Source: Rikenellaceae bacterium (GTDB lineage: Bacteria; Bacteroidota; Bacteroidia; Bacteroidales; UBA932). From it: DNA of 11,049 nucleotides. Positions 1 to 7,904 of the stretch are shown here, piece after piece. Every line of letters begins with the position of its first letter. Position 1 is the stretch's first letter. The stretch spans positions 1 through 11,049 of the forward strand of contig CAAGFN010000114.1 in NCBI GenBank assembly GCA_900769145.1, written 5' to 3'. The notes below the pieces were generated by a model. The model was given only the letters and a program-made list of their open reading frames with translations, was not told where the DNA came from and searched no databases. A program made the translations under genes and the position numbers.

Positions 1-209
1 AATTCCTTCCACCTGGCCGGCAAAAATTCAAAAAAATGCCTTTGAAGTGTTCGTAGCGGGGGTGGCCCCGGCCAGGTGAATGTCACGAGGGCGAAAACTT
101 CCATGCTGCGGGGCTGAGAGGCCTTGAACAGTATATCAACCGGGTTATCCTGTGGACATTTTGCCAGTTGGACGGGGACGTTGGGGATGAGTTGGTTGAT
201 CGTGGTCAT
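1..209 (-). CDS. Possible partial hypothetical ORF running off the left edge
   Basis: Reading leftward from an ATG at 209-207, the minus strand stays open for 69 codons to the window edge, starting MTTINQLIPNVPVQL. I do not recognise the peptide. It has no signal peptide, membrane segment or catalytic motif that I can see. It contains both arms of the 10-20/68-78 inverted repeat, and its start lies inside one copy of the direct repeat. The other copy (247-280) encodes the same NQLIPN peptide in a different frame because of a one-base indel. This may be a fragment of a repeat-borne gene or a chance open frame. Confidence 0.2.
   Translation of the reverse strand, partial: MTTINQLIPNVPVQLAKCPQDNPVDILFKASQPRSMEVFALVTFTWPGPPPLRTLQRHFFEFLPARWKE
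10..78. repeat. 11-bp perfect inverted repeat with 47-bp spacer
   Basis: CACCTGGCCGG at 10-20 is the exact reverse complement of CCGGCCAGGTG at 68-78. The spacer is A-rich on its left side and GC-rich on its right. No T-run follows either arm, so this is not a standard intrinsic terminator. It could be the end of a small mobile or REP-like element, or a folded RNA. Confidence 0.5.
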
Positions 210-215
210 CGCAGC
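181..215 (+). repeat. Direct repeat, copy 1 (35 bp)
   Basis: This copy runs from TTGGGGATGAGTTGGTTG to GGTCATCGCAGC. It matches 247-280 at 32 of 35 aligned positions, with two substitutions and one single-base gap. The copies start 66 bp apart. Confidence 0.75.
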
Positions 216-246
216 GTGTCCTGCAAAGCCTCATTGACAAAATGGG

Positions 247-280
247 TTGGGAATGAGTTGGTTGTCGGGGTCATCGCAGC
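247..280 (+). repeat. Direct repeat, copy 2 (34 bp)
   Basis: This is the second copy of the repeat at 181-215 and lacks one base relative to it. The indel shifts the frame, so neither strand keeps one reading frame across both copies. This fits non-coding or decayed DNA better than a coding repeat. Confidence 0.75.
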
Positions 281-481
281 CAGAATAAACGCCCTCCGGC
301 GACTCAATGCCGTCCGCGCTTTCTTTTGCAAACTGCGAACGCCATCGTTCGACACTTACTTGAAATCGCCGCATCCACACCCCGTTGTCGACGGGATGAA
401 GCCGTGGACCTAGACTGTGATGACGCAATAGGGAAAGTGTCGCAGGGTTCCTGTATGAATTGCGGATAATCAATTATTGTT

Positions 482-515
482 TTTGGTTAAATTAATATTA
501 TTTTGCGTATATTTG
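482..515 (+). promoter_or_regulatory. Putative promoter of the AraC-family gene
   Basis: TATATTTG at 508-515 fits the Bacteroidota -7 consensus TAnnTTTG. A TTTG at 482-485, 22 bp upstream, is a plausible -33 box, slightly farther away than usual. The ATG at 532 follows within about 17 bp of the -7 box, so the leader would be very short. The surrounding sequence is AT-rich, as expected. This is motif matching by eye; no transcription start is known. Confidence 0.5.
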
Positions 516-531
516 CTCAAAATTTGACATT

Positions 532-1410
532 ATGAGCTCAGTATTCACGGAAATCACGCAGCTGTCGGAGAAGGATTGCTTCCACATTGTCGAGAGGCAT
601 AAGACGGAGTTTACCTATCCGCTGCACCGCCATAAGGAGTTCGAGTTGAACTTTATTGAGCACGGGGCGGGAGTGCGCAGAATCGTTGGCGACAGCGTGG
701 AGGAAATCGGTGAATATGAACTCGTACTGGTAGGTTCTGAAGGACTTGAACACGTCTGGGAGCAAGGCAATTGCAAGTCCAAGGACATTCGGGAGATAAC
801 TATCCAGTTCTCGGACGACCTGCTCAGTGCCGACCTCCTGTCGAAAAGCCAGTTCGCCTCCATCAGGAAGATGCTTGCGCGGGCTGAGCACGGGCTTGCG
901 TTCCCTGTCTCCGCAATAATGAAGGTGTACTCTGCCCTGGACACTCTGGCGATGGAACAGGAGAAGTTCGTCCAGTTCCTGAAATTCCTGTATATCCTCT
1001 ATGAACTTTCCCTGGCGGATGATGTCAAGGTGTTGGCTTCCAGTTCATTTGCCCATACTTCCCGGAACAAGGAGAGCCGTCGGGTACAGAAAGTGAAACA
1101 GTACATCAACGACCACTATTCAGAGCAGCTCAGGCTCAATGACCTGGCCGCCCTGGCGGGTATGAGCCCGGTTGCCTTCAGTCGTTTCTTCAGGGTCAGG
1201 ACCAACCGCACCCTGTCCGATTATATCGCCGATATAAGGCTAGGATTTGCCGCCAGAATGCTGGTTGATACCACCAAGAACATATCTGAAATATGCTATG
1301 AGTGCGGTTTCAACAATCTTTCCAACTTCAACCGCATCTTCAAGTCCAAGCGGGGCAGTACACCGCGGGAGTTCAGGGAAATGTATAAAAAGCATAAAGT
1401 CACTGTTTAA
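532..1410 (+). CDS. AraC-family transcriptional regulator
   Basis: This 292-residue protein is probably the local regulator of the downstream SusC/SusD operon. The C-terminal part, about residues 184-288, is a typical AraC/XylS DNA-binding domain with two helix-turn-helix units: RLNDLAALAGMSPVAFSRFF (about 201-220) and ISEICYECGFNNLSNFNRIF (about 251-270), followed by the conserved GSTPREFR. The N-terminal part has a cupin-like segment with LHRHKEFELN at about 31-40, the usual sugar-sensing half of this family. There is no membrane segment and no histidine-kinase domain, so it is a soluble one-component regulator rather than a hybrid two-component or SusR-type sensor. It lies 206 bp upstream of susC on the same strand. 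The start at 532 sits just after a promoter-like sequence and gives the normal family length. The ligand is unknown; a manno-oligosaccharide is a guess from the last gene. Confidence 0.93.
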   Translation: MSSVFTEITQLSEKDCFHIVERHKTEFTYPLHRHKEFELNFIEHGAGVRRIVGDSVEEIGEYELVLVGSEGLEHVWEQGNCKSKDIREITIQFSDDLLSADLLSKSQFASIRKMLARAEHGLAFPVSAIMKVYSALDTLAMEQEKFVQFLKFLYILYELSLADDVKVLASSSFAHTSRNKESRRVQKVKQYINDHYSEQLRLNDLAALAGMSPVAFSRFFRVRTNRTLSDYIADIRLGFAARMLVDTTKNISEICYECGFNNLSNFNRIFKSKRGSTPREFREMYKKHKVTV

Positions 1411-1414
1411 TTAG

Positions 1415-1444
1415 TATCAGCATCTGATAATTTTGTATTTGTTT
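1415..1444 (+). terminator. Possible weak intrinsic terminator after the AraC gene
   Basis: A 6-bp stem TATCAG (1415-1420) and CTGATA (1424-1429) closes a 3-base loop just after the AraC stop codon. It is followed by a T-rich run, ATTTTGTATTTGTTT. The stem is short and AT-rich, so termination may be inefficient. The T-rich part also carries promoter elements for the next operon. Confidence 0.4.
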
Positions 1445-1469
1445 GCCGCATCAAGTCAGTGTAATTTTG
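1438..1469 (+). promoter_or_regulatory. Putative promoter of the susC-led operon
   Basis: TTTG at 1438-1441 and TAATTTTG at 1462-1469 match the Bacteroidota -33 (TTTG) and -7 (TAnnTTTG) boxes, with a 20-bp spacer and 26 bp between centres, which is close to ideal. A second TAATTTTG lies at 1428-1435 but has no well-placed TTTG box. Transcription would start near 1475, leaving a leader of about 140 nt before the susC ATG. The AraC protein would be expected to bind at or just upstream; I could not identify a convincing operator pair. Confidence 0.6.
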
Positions 1470-1495
1470 CAAAGATTAAAAATAGCACTGAAACG

Positions 1496-1555
1496 TGATG
1501 TTGTCTTCGTATGTCCTCAACATCGGTCAATATGAAAACGGTGGGCCTTTGCCCA
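1496..1555 (+). other. Two hairpins in the susC mRNA leader
   Basis: GATGTTG (1497-1503) pairs perfectly with CAACATC (1518-1524), with a possible extra T-G pair, around a 14-base loop. A second hairpin, TGGGC (1542-1546) with GCCCA (1551-1555), has a CTTT loop. Neither is followed by a T-run, so they look like RNA structure rather than terminators. They lie between the predicted promoter and susC and could affect mRNA stability or translation. No known riboswitch class was recognised. Confidence 0.4.
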
Positions 1556-1616
1556 GCATGTGGATTAAAACGAGATATAAAGAAACCAATAAAGTATTAA
1601 CACTAAATTCTGCAAA

Positions 1617-4600
1617 ATGAAAAGCAAACTGTTCACTTGCTTGACGATGCTCTTCTTGAGCTTGTCGCTTGTGGCCCAGCCTAAGAAAGTCAGCGGTACC
1701 GTCGTTGACAACATAGGTCCGGTCATCGGTGCGAGCGTCGTTGAGAAAGGCACCTCAAATGGTGTCATTACAGATCTTGATGGAAACTATTCCTTGAATG
1801 TGCCTCAGGGCGCAGTCCTGGTATTCTCCTCCATCGGATACAAAGATGTAGAGGTTACGGTAGGCACTTCTTCCGTCTATAATGTGGCTCTTGAGGAAGA
1901 CCGTCTCCTCCTTGACGAGGTCGTAGTCGTAGGCTACGGTACAATGAAGAAGAGCGATCTTTCCGGAGCCTCAGTATCAATGAAGGAGGAAGACCTCAAG
2001 GCGACCATCATCACATCCCTCGACCAGACTCTCCAGGGCCGTGCTGCAGGTGTTCAGGCAGTTACGACTTCCGGTGCTCCGGGTTCCTCATCATCTATCC
2101 GCGTGCGCGGCCAGGCTACCATCAATGCCAATGCGGAGCCTCTCTATGTCATTGACGGAGTCATTGTCCAGGGCGGCGGCAATTCCGGTTCGGATTTCGG
2201 ACTCGGTGATGCCCTCGGAAACGGCAAGGTATCTACCATTTCACCTCTCTCCACCCTCAACCCTGCCGACATTGTAAGTATGGAAATCCTCAAGGATGCC
2301 TCCGCTACTGCAATCTACGGTGCCCAGGGTGCGAACGGCGTCGTGCTCATCACCACTAAGCGTGGAAAGTCAGGCGATGCCAAGATTTCATACGACGGAA
2401 TGTTTGCAGTATCTCGGCAGACCAGGCGTCTGGACATGATGAATCTCCGGGAATATGCCCAGTTCTACAATGACCTCGTGTCAGCCGGTGAGATTTACAG
2501 CCCTAATCCGGTATATTCCGATCCTTCGATTCTCGGTGTGGGAACCAACTGGCAGGATGCCATCTTCCGCACCGCTCTCCAGCACCAGCACCAGCTTTCC
2601 GCATCTGGCGGAACAGACAAGGTACAGTATTATGTATCAGGCTCCTATATGGACCAGGAAGGTACCATCATAGGCTCCAACTTCGACCGTTTCAGCGTCC
2701 GCACCAACATTGACGCACAGCTCAAGAGCTGGATCAAGCTCGGACTCAGCGCAACGTTCGCAAATACCAATGATGACCTCAAGCTCGCAGATTCAAGCGA
2801 AGGTCTCATCTATTATTCCCTGTCAACAATCCCTGACATACCTATCTATGATGTTGACGGAAACTATTCTTCAACCGTACGTGAAGGCTACAACAATCCA
2901 AACCCGGTAGCCCTCGCAATGGAGGATGACATTCTCCTGAAGCGTCAGAAACTCACAGGTAACATCTATGCCGACATTACCCCGTTCGTGAATTTCAAGC
3001 CTCTTAAGAACCTCGTATGGCGTACTGAGGTCGGCTTCGACTTCGGATGGTCAAAGGGTGAAAGGTTCCAGCCTGCGCTGACACTCGGTTCCTGGTCCAG
3101 GAAGAGCAACCGCAGCAGCATCCAGAACAATCGCAATACCTACTGGCAGGTAAAGAACTACCTGACTTACAACAACACCTTCGGCAAGCACAACATCAGT
3201 GCGATGGTAGGTCAGGAAATGTGGGAGTCAAGATGGGAGTACGTTTCTGCAGAGGGAACCAACCTTCCTTCCAACGAGGTCCACAGCCCGGCCCTCGGAA
3301 CCGGCACTCCTAAAATCGGTTCCGGTTTCGGCAGCAGCTCAATGGCATCTATCTTCACCCGTGAAACCTACAACTTCGACAACCGCTATTACGCAACCTA
3401 TACTTACCGTTATGACGGCTCGTCCAACTTCGGCCCGGACAACAGATGGGCTGGCTTCCATTCCGTAGCCGCATCCTGGAGATTCTCCAATGAGAAATTC
3501 CTTCAGAACTCCAAGAAATGGTTCAGCAACGGTAAACTCCGTCTCGGATGGGGACAGACAGGTAACGCCAATATCGGCAGCTACGCCTGGGGTTCAGCCA
3601 TCAGCCAGATGCCTTCAGGACTCGGCATGGGTTACCGTCCTGCAAACATTCCTAACACCTCCATCCGCTGGGAGAAGCAGGAGCAGTACAACGTAGGTCT
3701 CGACCTCGGCTTCTTCCAGGACAGACTCAACCTCACGGTGGACGCATACTACAAGAGGTCCGACGACATGCTTATGTCAATGCAGCTTCCTTCCTATATG
3801 GGAACCCAGGGCAACGGTTCATCCAGACTTGAGGCTCCTAAGGGCAACTACGGAAGCATCCTCAACAAGGGTCTCGAAATCACCCTCGACGCTCATCCGT
3901 TCGTAGGTGAGTTCCAGTGGGACAGCAACTTCCAGATTTCATTCAACCGCAACAAACTCGTTTCCCTCAGCGGGACCGAGAATGCCGCGCTAATAGGCTA
4001 TGGCCAGTGGAACGATGTTGTCTGCGTATCTGAAATCGGCCAGCCTCTCTACAACTTCTACGGCTATGTAGTGGAAGGTGTCTATGAGTCATTCGAGGAT
4101 ATCCAGAACTCTCCGAGGGCTGAGAAATATCCGGCCGACGGCGTGTTCAACAGGGCCAACACCGTCTGGGTGGGCGACCTCAAGTTCAAGGATATCAGTG
4201 GTCCAGAGGGAGTTCCTGACGGAAAGATTGACGTGAACGACCGCACCATCATCGGCTCTCCACTCCCAATCTTCACATTCGGATGGACCAACACCTTCCG
4301 TTACAAGGGCTTCGACCTGAGCATCTTCCTCAACGGTTCATACGGAAACAAGGTCCTGAACTACAATTCAATCAACCTTACCCACATGAACAGTGCGTGG
4401 ATCAACCAGATCAATTCCGTCGGCGGCAGGGCCAAACTTGTACCTATTGACGCGGACAAGGTTTATGAGTCCGGGAACTGGTATGATGACATCACCAATG
4501 TAAGGGTTGCCAACAGCGGCACCAAGATTCCTCGCGCCAGCATCAACGACCCTAATGACAACGACCGTATCAGCGACCGTTATGTAGAGGACGGCTCATA

Positions 4601-4844
4601 TCTGAGAATCAAGAACTTGACATTTGGATACACATTCCCTAAGAAATGGATGGAAAAGGCCAGAATCGAGAATCTCCGCCTCTATCTCAATTTCCAGAAT
4701 GTCTATACCTTCACCAAATATTCAGGCTATGACCCTGAGGTCGGTGCCTCCACACAGGACTCCACAGGTCTTACCTTCGGTCTGGACAACGGACGTTATC
4801 CGGCTCCGACTATGTACTCATTCGGCCTTAACATTACATTCTAA
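1617..4844 (+). CDS. susC: SusC/RagA-family TonB-linked outer membrane transporter
   Basis: This 1075-residue protein is the outer-membrane channel that takes oligosaccharides into the periplasm using TonB energy, working as a lidded pair with the SusD protein encoded next. A signal peptide covers about residues 1-20, ending LSLVAQ. A carboxypeptidase-regulatory-like beta-sandwich follows (about 24-98, with DLDGNYSLNVPQG), then a TonB-box-like stretch VVVGYGT (about 103-109). The plug domain (about 113-250) carries the family signature IRVRGQATINANAEPLYVID (161-180) and LKDASATAIYGAQGANGVV. The rest is the barrel, ending in a terminal phenylalanine as usual for outer-membrane barrels. There is no N-terminal STN domain, so it is a pure transporter rather than an anti-sigma signalling type, which agrees with AraC control. 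The susD start is 11 bp downstream. The symbol denotes family membership, not the starch system; substrate cannot be read from this protein. Confidence 0.96.
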   Translation: MKSKLFTCLTMLFLSLSLVAQPKKVSGTVVDNIGPVIGASVVEKGTSNGVITDLDGNYSLNVPQGAVLVFSSIGYKDVEVTVGTSSVYNVALEEDRLLLDEVVVVGYGTMKKSDLSGASVSMKEEDLKATIITSLDQTLQGRAAGVQAVTTSGAPGSSSSIRVRGQATINANAEPLYVIDGVIVQGGGNSGSDFGLGDALGNGKVSTISPLSTLNPADIVSMEILKDASATAIYGAQGANGVVLITTKRGKSGDAKISYDGMFAVSRQTRRLDMMNLREYAQFYNDLVSAGEIYSPNPVYSDPSILGVGTNWQDAIFRTALQHQHQLSASGGTDKVQYYVSGSYMDQEGTIIGSNFDRFSVRTNIDAQLKSWIKLGLSATFANTNDDLKLADSSEGLIYYSLSTIPDIPIYDVDGNYSSTVREGYNNPNPVALAMEDDILLKRQKLTGNIYADITPFVNFKPLKNLVWRTEVGFDFGWSKGERFQPALTLGSWSRKSNRSSIQNNRNTYWQVKNYLTYNNTFGKHNISAMVGQEMWESRWEYVSAEGTNLPSNEVHSPALGTGTPKIGSGFGSSSMASIFTRETYNFDNRYYATYTYRYDGSSNFGPDNRWAGFHSVAASWRFSNEKFLQNSKKWFSNGKLRLGWGQTGNANIGSYAWGSAISQMPSGLGMGYRPANIPNTSIRWEKQEQYNVGLDLGFFQDRLNLTVDAYYKRSDDMLMSMQLPSYMGTQGNGSSRLEAPKGNYGSILNKGLEITLDAHPFVGEFQWDSNFQISFNRNKLVSLSGTENAALIGYGQWNDVVCVSEIGQPLYNFYGYVVEGVYESFEDIQNSPRAEKYPADGVFNRANTVWVGDLKFKDISGPEGVPDGKIDVNDRTIIGSPLPIFTFGWTNTFRYKGFDLSIFLNGSYGNKVLNYNSINLTHMNSAWINQINSVGGRAKLVPIDADKVYESGNWYDDITNVRVANSGTKIPRASINDPNDNDRISDRYVEDGSYLRIKNLTFGYTFPKKWMEKARIENLRLYLNFQNVYTFTKYSGYDPEVGASTQDSTGLTFGLDNGRYPAPTMYSFGLNITF

Positions 4845-4855
4845 TATCTGAAATC

Positions 4856-6592
4856 ATGAAACTCAACAGAATATTCGGTAGTCTGATGGCAGGCCTGGCA
4901 GCATTGGGGATGATCTCCTGCGAGAAATTCCTCGACCGTCCGGCGGAGGACTCCTACAACACGTCCAACTTCTATCTCAATGACGAGCAGTGCATACAGG
5001 GCGTGAACTATATCTACAACTCTCCTTGGTATGACTTCCAGCGAGGCTTCATCAAAATCGGAGAGGTAATGTCGGGAAACATGTATTGGGGAAGCAGCCC
5101 GTATATGAACTTCACGACCAATGCCACTGATGAGAACCTCAAGGACATGTCCTACTCCCTCTGGGCCGTAAACGGTCACGTCAATGCCGTGCTTGTCAAT
5201 ATCAATGCGGCTGACGGCCCTTCCAGGGCAGTCAAGAACCAGTGTCTCGGCGAGGCCCTCACGCTCAAGGCTTTGGCCTACTTCTTCATGGTAAGGACTT
5301 TCGGCGAAGTTCCGATTGTGCACAACAATACCGAACTCCTTGGCTCCAATGACTACAACAACATCTACAAGGTCACCAGGAAGAATGTGTACGAGTACAT
5401 TATCATGAACCTTGAGAAGGCAATGTCCCTTCTTCCGAAGAAGACATCCGGATGGGACAACCGCATTGACTATTATGCAGCTGAAGCATTGCTGTCAAAG
5501 GTTTATCTGACAATGGCCGGCATTGACGGCTCCCTTGACCAGGACCTGCTCAAGAAGGCTGCCGAGTATGCCAAGGATGTGATTGACAATTCCGGACGTA
5601 CCCTTACCCCTACATTTTCTGATATCTTCCGTCTCTCACCTTCTCTCTACAACCAGACCGGTGAACCTCTCATCAGCTGGATGTGGACAGTGGACGGTAC
5701 TCAGTGGACCCGCCAGAACACCCTCCAGTCCGACCTTGGAATGGTAGGCTTCGATGAGTTCGGCGATGTATGGGGCCAGTGGGGCGGACCTTCCGTTGAC
5801 CTTATGGACGCATTCGGAGTATCTCCTGCAGATAATCCTTCAGTACGTGCCACGGAGCAGGACAAGCGCCGCAAAGTTACAATGATGATGGCCGGAGACT
5901 TCTATCCTTATTTCTGGCAGGACAAGGGCGGCTTCGATGTTCTCCGCTTCATGTATGACTCCGAATACGGAGCCGGTGGCCCTGGCGAGTTCTGCGGACC
6001 TTGCGGAGCACAGAACTGCAAGCATCTCTACGGAAACAATGCTGACCACGAGTCCGCTCTCGGAAAGTCTGCCGACCGCATGGCTTACGAACTTCCTACA
6101 CACATTCTCCGTCTTGCGGACGTATATCTCATATACGCTGAGGCCAGTCTCCTCACAGGCAATACCCCTGCAGCCCTTGAATATGTGAACAAGGTGCGTG
6201 AGCGTGCCGGTGTATCTCCTCTTGCATCCCTGACTGTCAAGGATATATGGAAGGAGCGCCGTCTCGAGCTCGCAGGCGAGGGTGATTATTGGTATGACTT
6301 CGTCCGCAGGTCATATTATGACATGAATGGCGTAATCAACGAACTCAAGGCACAGCGCAGGAATGCCTGGTGGAACCTCAATGCAGTCTATAAGACCTGG
6401 TACGAGTCAGGCAAGAAGACCTGGGTGGTTGACGAAAGCGAATGCAAGTACGACAGCGACACTCCTGCTCCTAATGTTACAGCATCATCATTCACACTTC
6501 CTTTCCCTCAGGAGGACGTTGTCAACAATCCACACCTTCTTGAACCTGCGAAGGAAATCAATGTGCGCGAGACATATTCCTATAACTTCTAA
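4856..6592 (+). CDS. susD: SusD/RagB-family outer membrane lipoprotein
   Basis: This 578-residue surface lipoprotein is expected to cap the SusC channel and capture glycan. The signal peptide ends in the lipobox MISC with the lipidated Cys22, followed by EKFLDRPAED, the typical start of mature SusD proteins. Helical segments resembling the SusD TPR scaffold follow, including CLGEALTLKALAYFFMVRTF, and the C-terminal half has the family stretch LRLADVYLIYAEASLLTGN and VNKVRERAGV. Trp-rich segments at about 275-284 and 306-309 (WGQW) are candidates for sugar stacking. The length is within the family range. An unusual cluster, Cys380-x2-Cys383-x4-Cys388-x-His390, lies in a glycine-rich loop and could form a disulfide or bind metal; its role is unknown. 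The gene lies 11 bp after susC and 14 bp before the next lipoprotein, so it is almost certainly co-transcribed. Confidence 0.96.
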   Translation: MKLNRIFGSLMAGLAALGMISCEKFLDRPAEDSYNTSNFYLNDEQCIQGVNYIYNSPWYDFQRGFIKIGEVMSGNMYWGSSPYMNFTTNATDENLKDMSYSLWAVNGHVNAVLVNINAADGPSRAVKNQCLGEALTLKALAYFFMVRTFGEVPIVHNNTELLGSNDYNNIYKVTRKNVYEYIIMNLEKAMSLLPKKTSGWDNRIDYYAAEALLSKVYLTMAGIDGSLDQDLLKKAAEYAKDVIDNSGRTLTPTFSDIFRLSPSLYNQTGEPLISWMWTVDGTQWTRQNTLQSDLGMVGFDEFGDVWGQWGGPSVDLMDAFGVSPADNPSVRATEQDKRRKVTMMMAGDFYPYFWQDKGGFDVLRFMYDSEYGAGGPGEFCGPCGAQNCKHLYGNNADHESALGKSADRMAYELPTHILRLADVYLIYAEASLLTGNTPAALEYVNKVRERAGVSPLASLTVKDIWKERRLELAGEGDYWYDFVRRSYYDMNGVINELKAQRRNAWWNLNAVYKTWYESGKKTWVVDESECKYDSDTPAPNVTASSFTLPFPQEDVVNNPHLLEPAKEINVRETYSYNF

Positions 6593-6606
6593 TAGCATTT
6601 AACAGA

Positions 6607-7899
6607 ATGAAAAAGATATATTCATACATTGGTGCGGCAGCATTGGCCATACTCGCAGTATCCTGCGAGGACCAGCCGGATGCGTTCAAGCTCGCTGACG
6701 GAGTGCCTGTGCTTCACTACATACGTCCTGTTGACGTTAATTCCGCCGATTCCCTTCTCACGGAGGCCTATATGGAGTCCCAGCTCTGCTTCGTGGGAGA
6801 CAATCTCAGGAGTATCCGCGAGGTGTGGTTCAATGACCAGAAGGCGGTTCTCAATACCAGTTTCATGACTGACCACACTCTCATCCTCTCCGTCCCTAAG
6901 AACATTCCGGGGCTGGTGAGCGACAAGATTTATATGATTACTCCTTCCAGGGATACAGTGACTGCGGACTTCCACGTGCTCGTGCCGGGTCCGGCCATCA
7001 CCTCAATGTCCTGCGAGTATGCTCTTGCCGGCAGCGAGGCCGTCATTTACGGAGACTATTTTGTGGATGATCCGAATGTGCCTCTCACGCTTACCATTGG
7101 AGGAGTTGCTGTTCCTAAGAAGGATATCAAGATTACCAAGAACGCATTGACATTCGTGGTTCCCGAGGCTCCGGAAGGACCTGTCGAGGTCAGCACTATC
7201 TATGGCAAGGTAGAGTCCGTGTTCCACTACAAGGACAGCCGCGGTATAATTACAGACTTTGACGGCACTACTGATGTGGTTCCACAGGGTTGGAATATAG
7301 CTGCATCCTACAGCAGCGAAGGCGGTATCAGCGGTGACTATGTGGTTCTCGGCCCGGCTGACCTCGACGAGGAAGGTGGCTGGCAGGAGGCTCTCAAACT
7401 CCCGTTCTGGTGCGGAAACTGGAACGGTGACCCTATGGGCATCACTTCCGGCGCCGGTATTCCTATCTGCAACTTCATTGATTTCAGCGACTTCAAGAAC
7501 ATGGCCTTCAAGTTCGAGCTCAACATTCCGGCAAGCAATCCTTGGTCATCAGGTTCCATGCAGATAATCTTCACGAGCGCTGCAAGATGTGCCAATGACA
7601 GCTGGCAGAACAACACCTACATCCATACATCTGCAAAGGGGGGACTCGACCTTTGCCGTGCGCTCTACACACCTTGGGCAGAGACCGGTTCATTCGATAC
7701 AGGTGGAGAGTGGATTACCGTTACCATTCCTTTCACTGATTTCAAGTACAATGCTGACGGAACTGAAGGTCTGGTTCCTCTCCAGGGACCAGAGGACTTC
7801 GCAAGCCTCGTAGTATGGCCTTGGAATGGTGGCGTCAAAGGTACCGAATGTACCCCTGTCTTCAAGTATGACAACCTCAGAGCAGTCCCTAACAGATAA
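6607..7899 (+). CDS. Surface glycan-binding lipoprotein (IPT/TIG-like plus C-terminal binding domain)
   Basis: This 430-residue protein sits in the SusE-like position of the operon and probably holds polysaccharide at the cell surface. The lipobox AVSC gives lipidated Cys20. Two Ig-like (IPT/TIG type) domains follow at about 33-126 and 128-208, the second showing the pattern GSEAVIYGDYF...LTLTIGGVAVPKKD...LTFVVPEAPEGPVEV. From about 214 to 430 there is a separate beta-rich domain beginning ITDFDGTTD, with many tryptophans (229, 259, 268, 272, 313, 333, 357, 369, 404, 406). This layout resembles SGBP-B-type proteins of xyloglucan and mannan PULs, in which Ig-like domains form a stalk and the last domain binds glycan. 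The start at 6607 gives a normal lipoprotein signal. No catalytic motif was seen. The family assignment comes from memory of the architecture, and the ligand is not proven. Confidence 0.82.
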   Translation: MKKIYSYIGAAALAILAVSCEDQPDAFKLADGVPVLHYIRPVDVNSADSLLTEAYMESQLCFVGDNLRSIREVWFNDQKAVLNTSFMTDHTLILSVPKNIPGLVSDKIYMITPSRDTVTADFHVLVPGPAITSMSCEYALAGSEAVIYGDYFVDDPNVPLTLTIGGVAVPKKDIKITKNALTFVVPEAPEGPVEVSTIYGKVESVFHYKDSRGIITDFDGTTDVVPQGWNIAASYSSEGGISGDYVVLGPADLDEEGGWQEALKLPFWCGNWNGDPMGITSGAGIPICNFIDFSDFKNMAFKFELNIPASNPWSSGSMQIIFTSAARCANDSWQNNTYIHTSAKGGLDLCRALYTPWAETGSFDTGGEWITVTIPFTDFKYNADGTEGLVPLQGPEDFASLVVWPWNGGVKGTECTPVFKYDNLRAVPNR

Positions 7900-7904
7900 T
7901 AGTC

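Larger units (their letters stand above)
1..531. other. Gene-poor left flank with repeats
   Basis: No reading frame here resembles a known protein to me. The stretch holds an 11-bp inverted repeat (10-20 and 68-78), a near-perfect direct repeat (181-215 and 247-280), two small hairpins (336-351, stem CGAACG with a 4-base loop; 381-395, stem CCCGT with a 5-base loop) and, at its right end, the AT-rich promoter region of the AraC gene. Short open frames exist on both strands but overlap each other and the repeats, so they are unlikely all to be genes. It may be the edge of a dispersed genomic repeat or decayed DNA, which would also explain why the contig stops here. That explanation is inference. 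Confidence 0.55.

Noticed and set aside
1..5. AATTC at the left end as a cloning-site remnant
   Set aside because: Five bases matching part of an EcoRI site occur by chance, and no vector sequence follows.
181..280. CRISPR array
   Set aside because: There are only two imperfect repeat copies, with a one-base indel between them and no cas genes.
381..395. Small hairpin in the left flank as a terminator
   Set aside because: The stem is only 5 bp with no T-run after it, and there is no gene upstream on either strand to terminate.
168..473. Two overlapping 80-81 codon open frames on opposite strands in the left flank
   Set aside because: They overlap each other and the direct repeats, have no recognisable domain and no promoter-like sequence in front. 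Either could be a remnant, but neither can be supported as a gene.
4841..5323. 160-codon open frame on the minus strand
   Set aside because: It is antisense to the start of susD, which is clearly coding, and the peptide has no recognisable domain.
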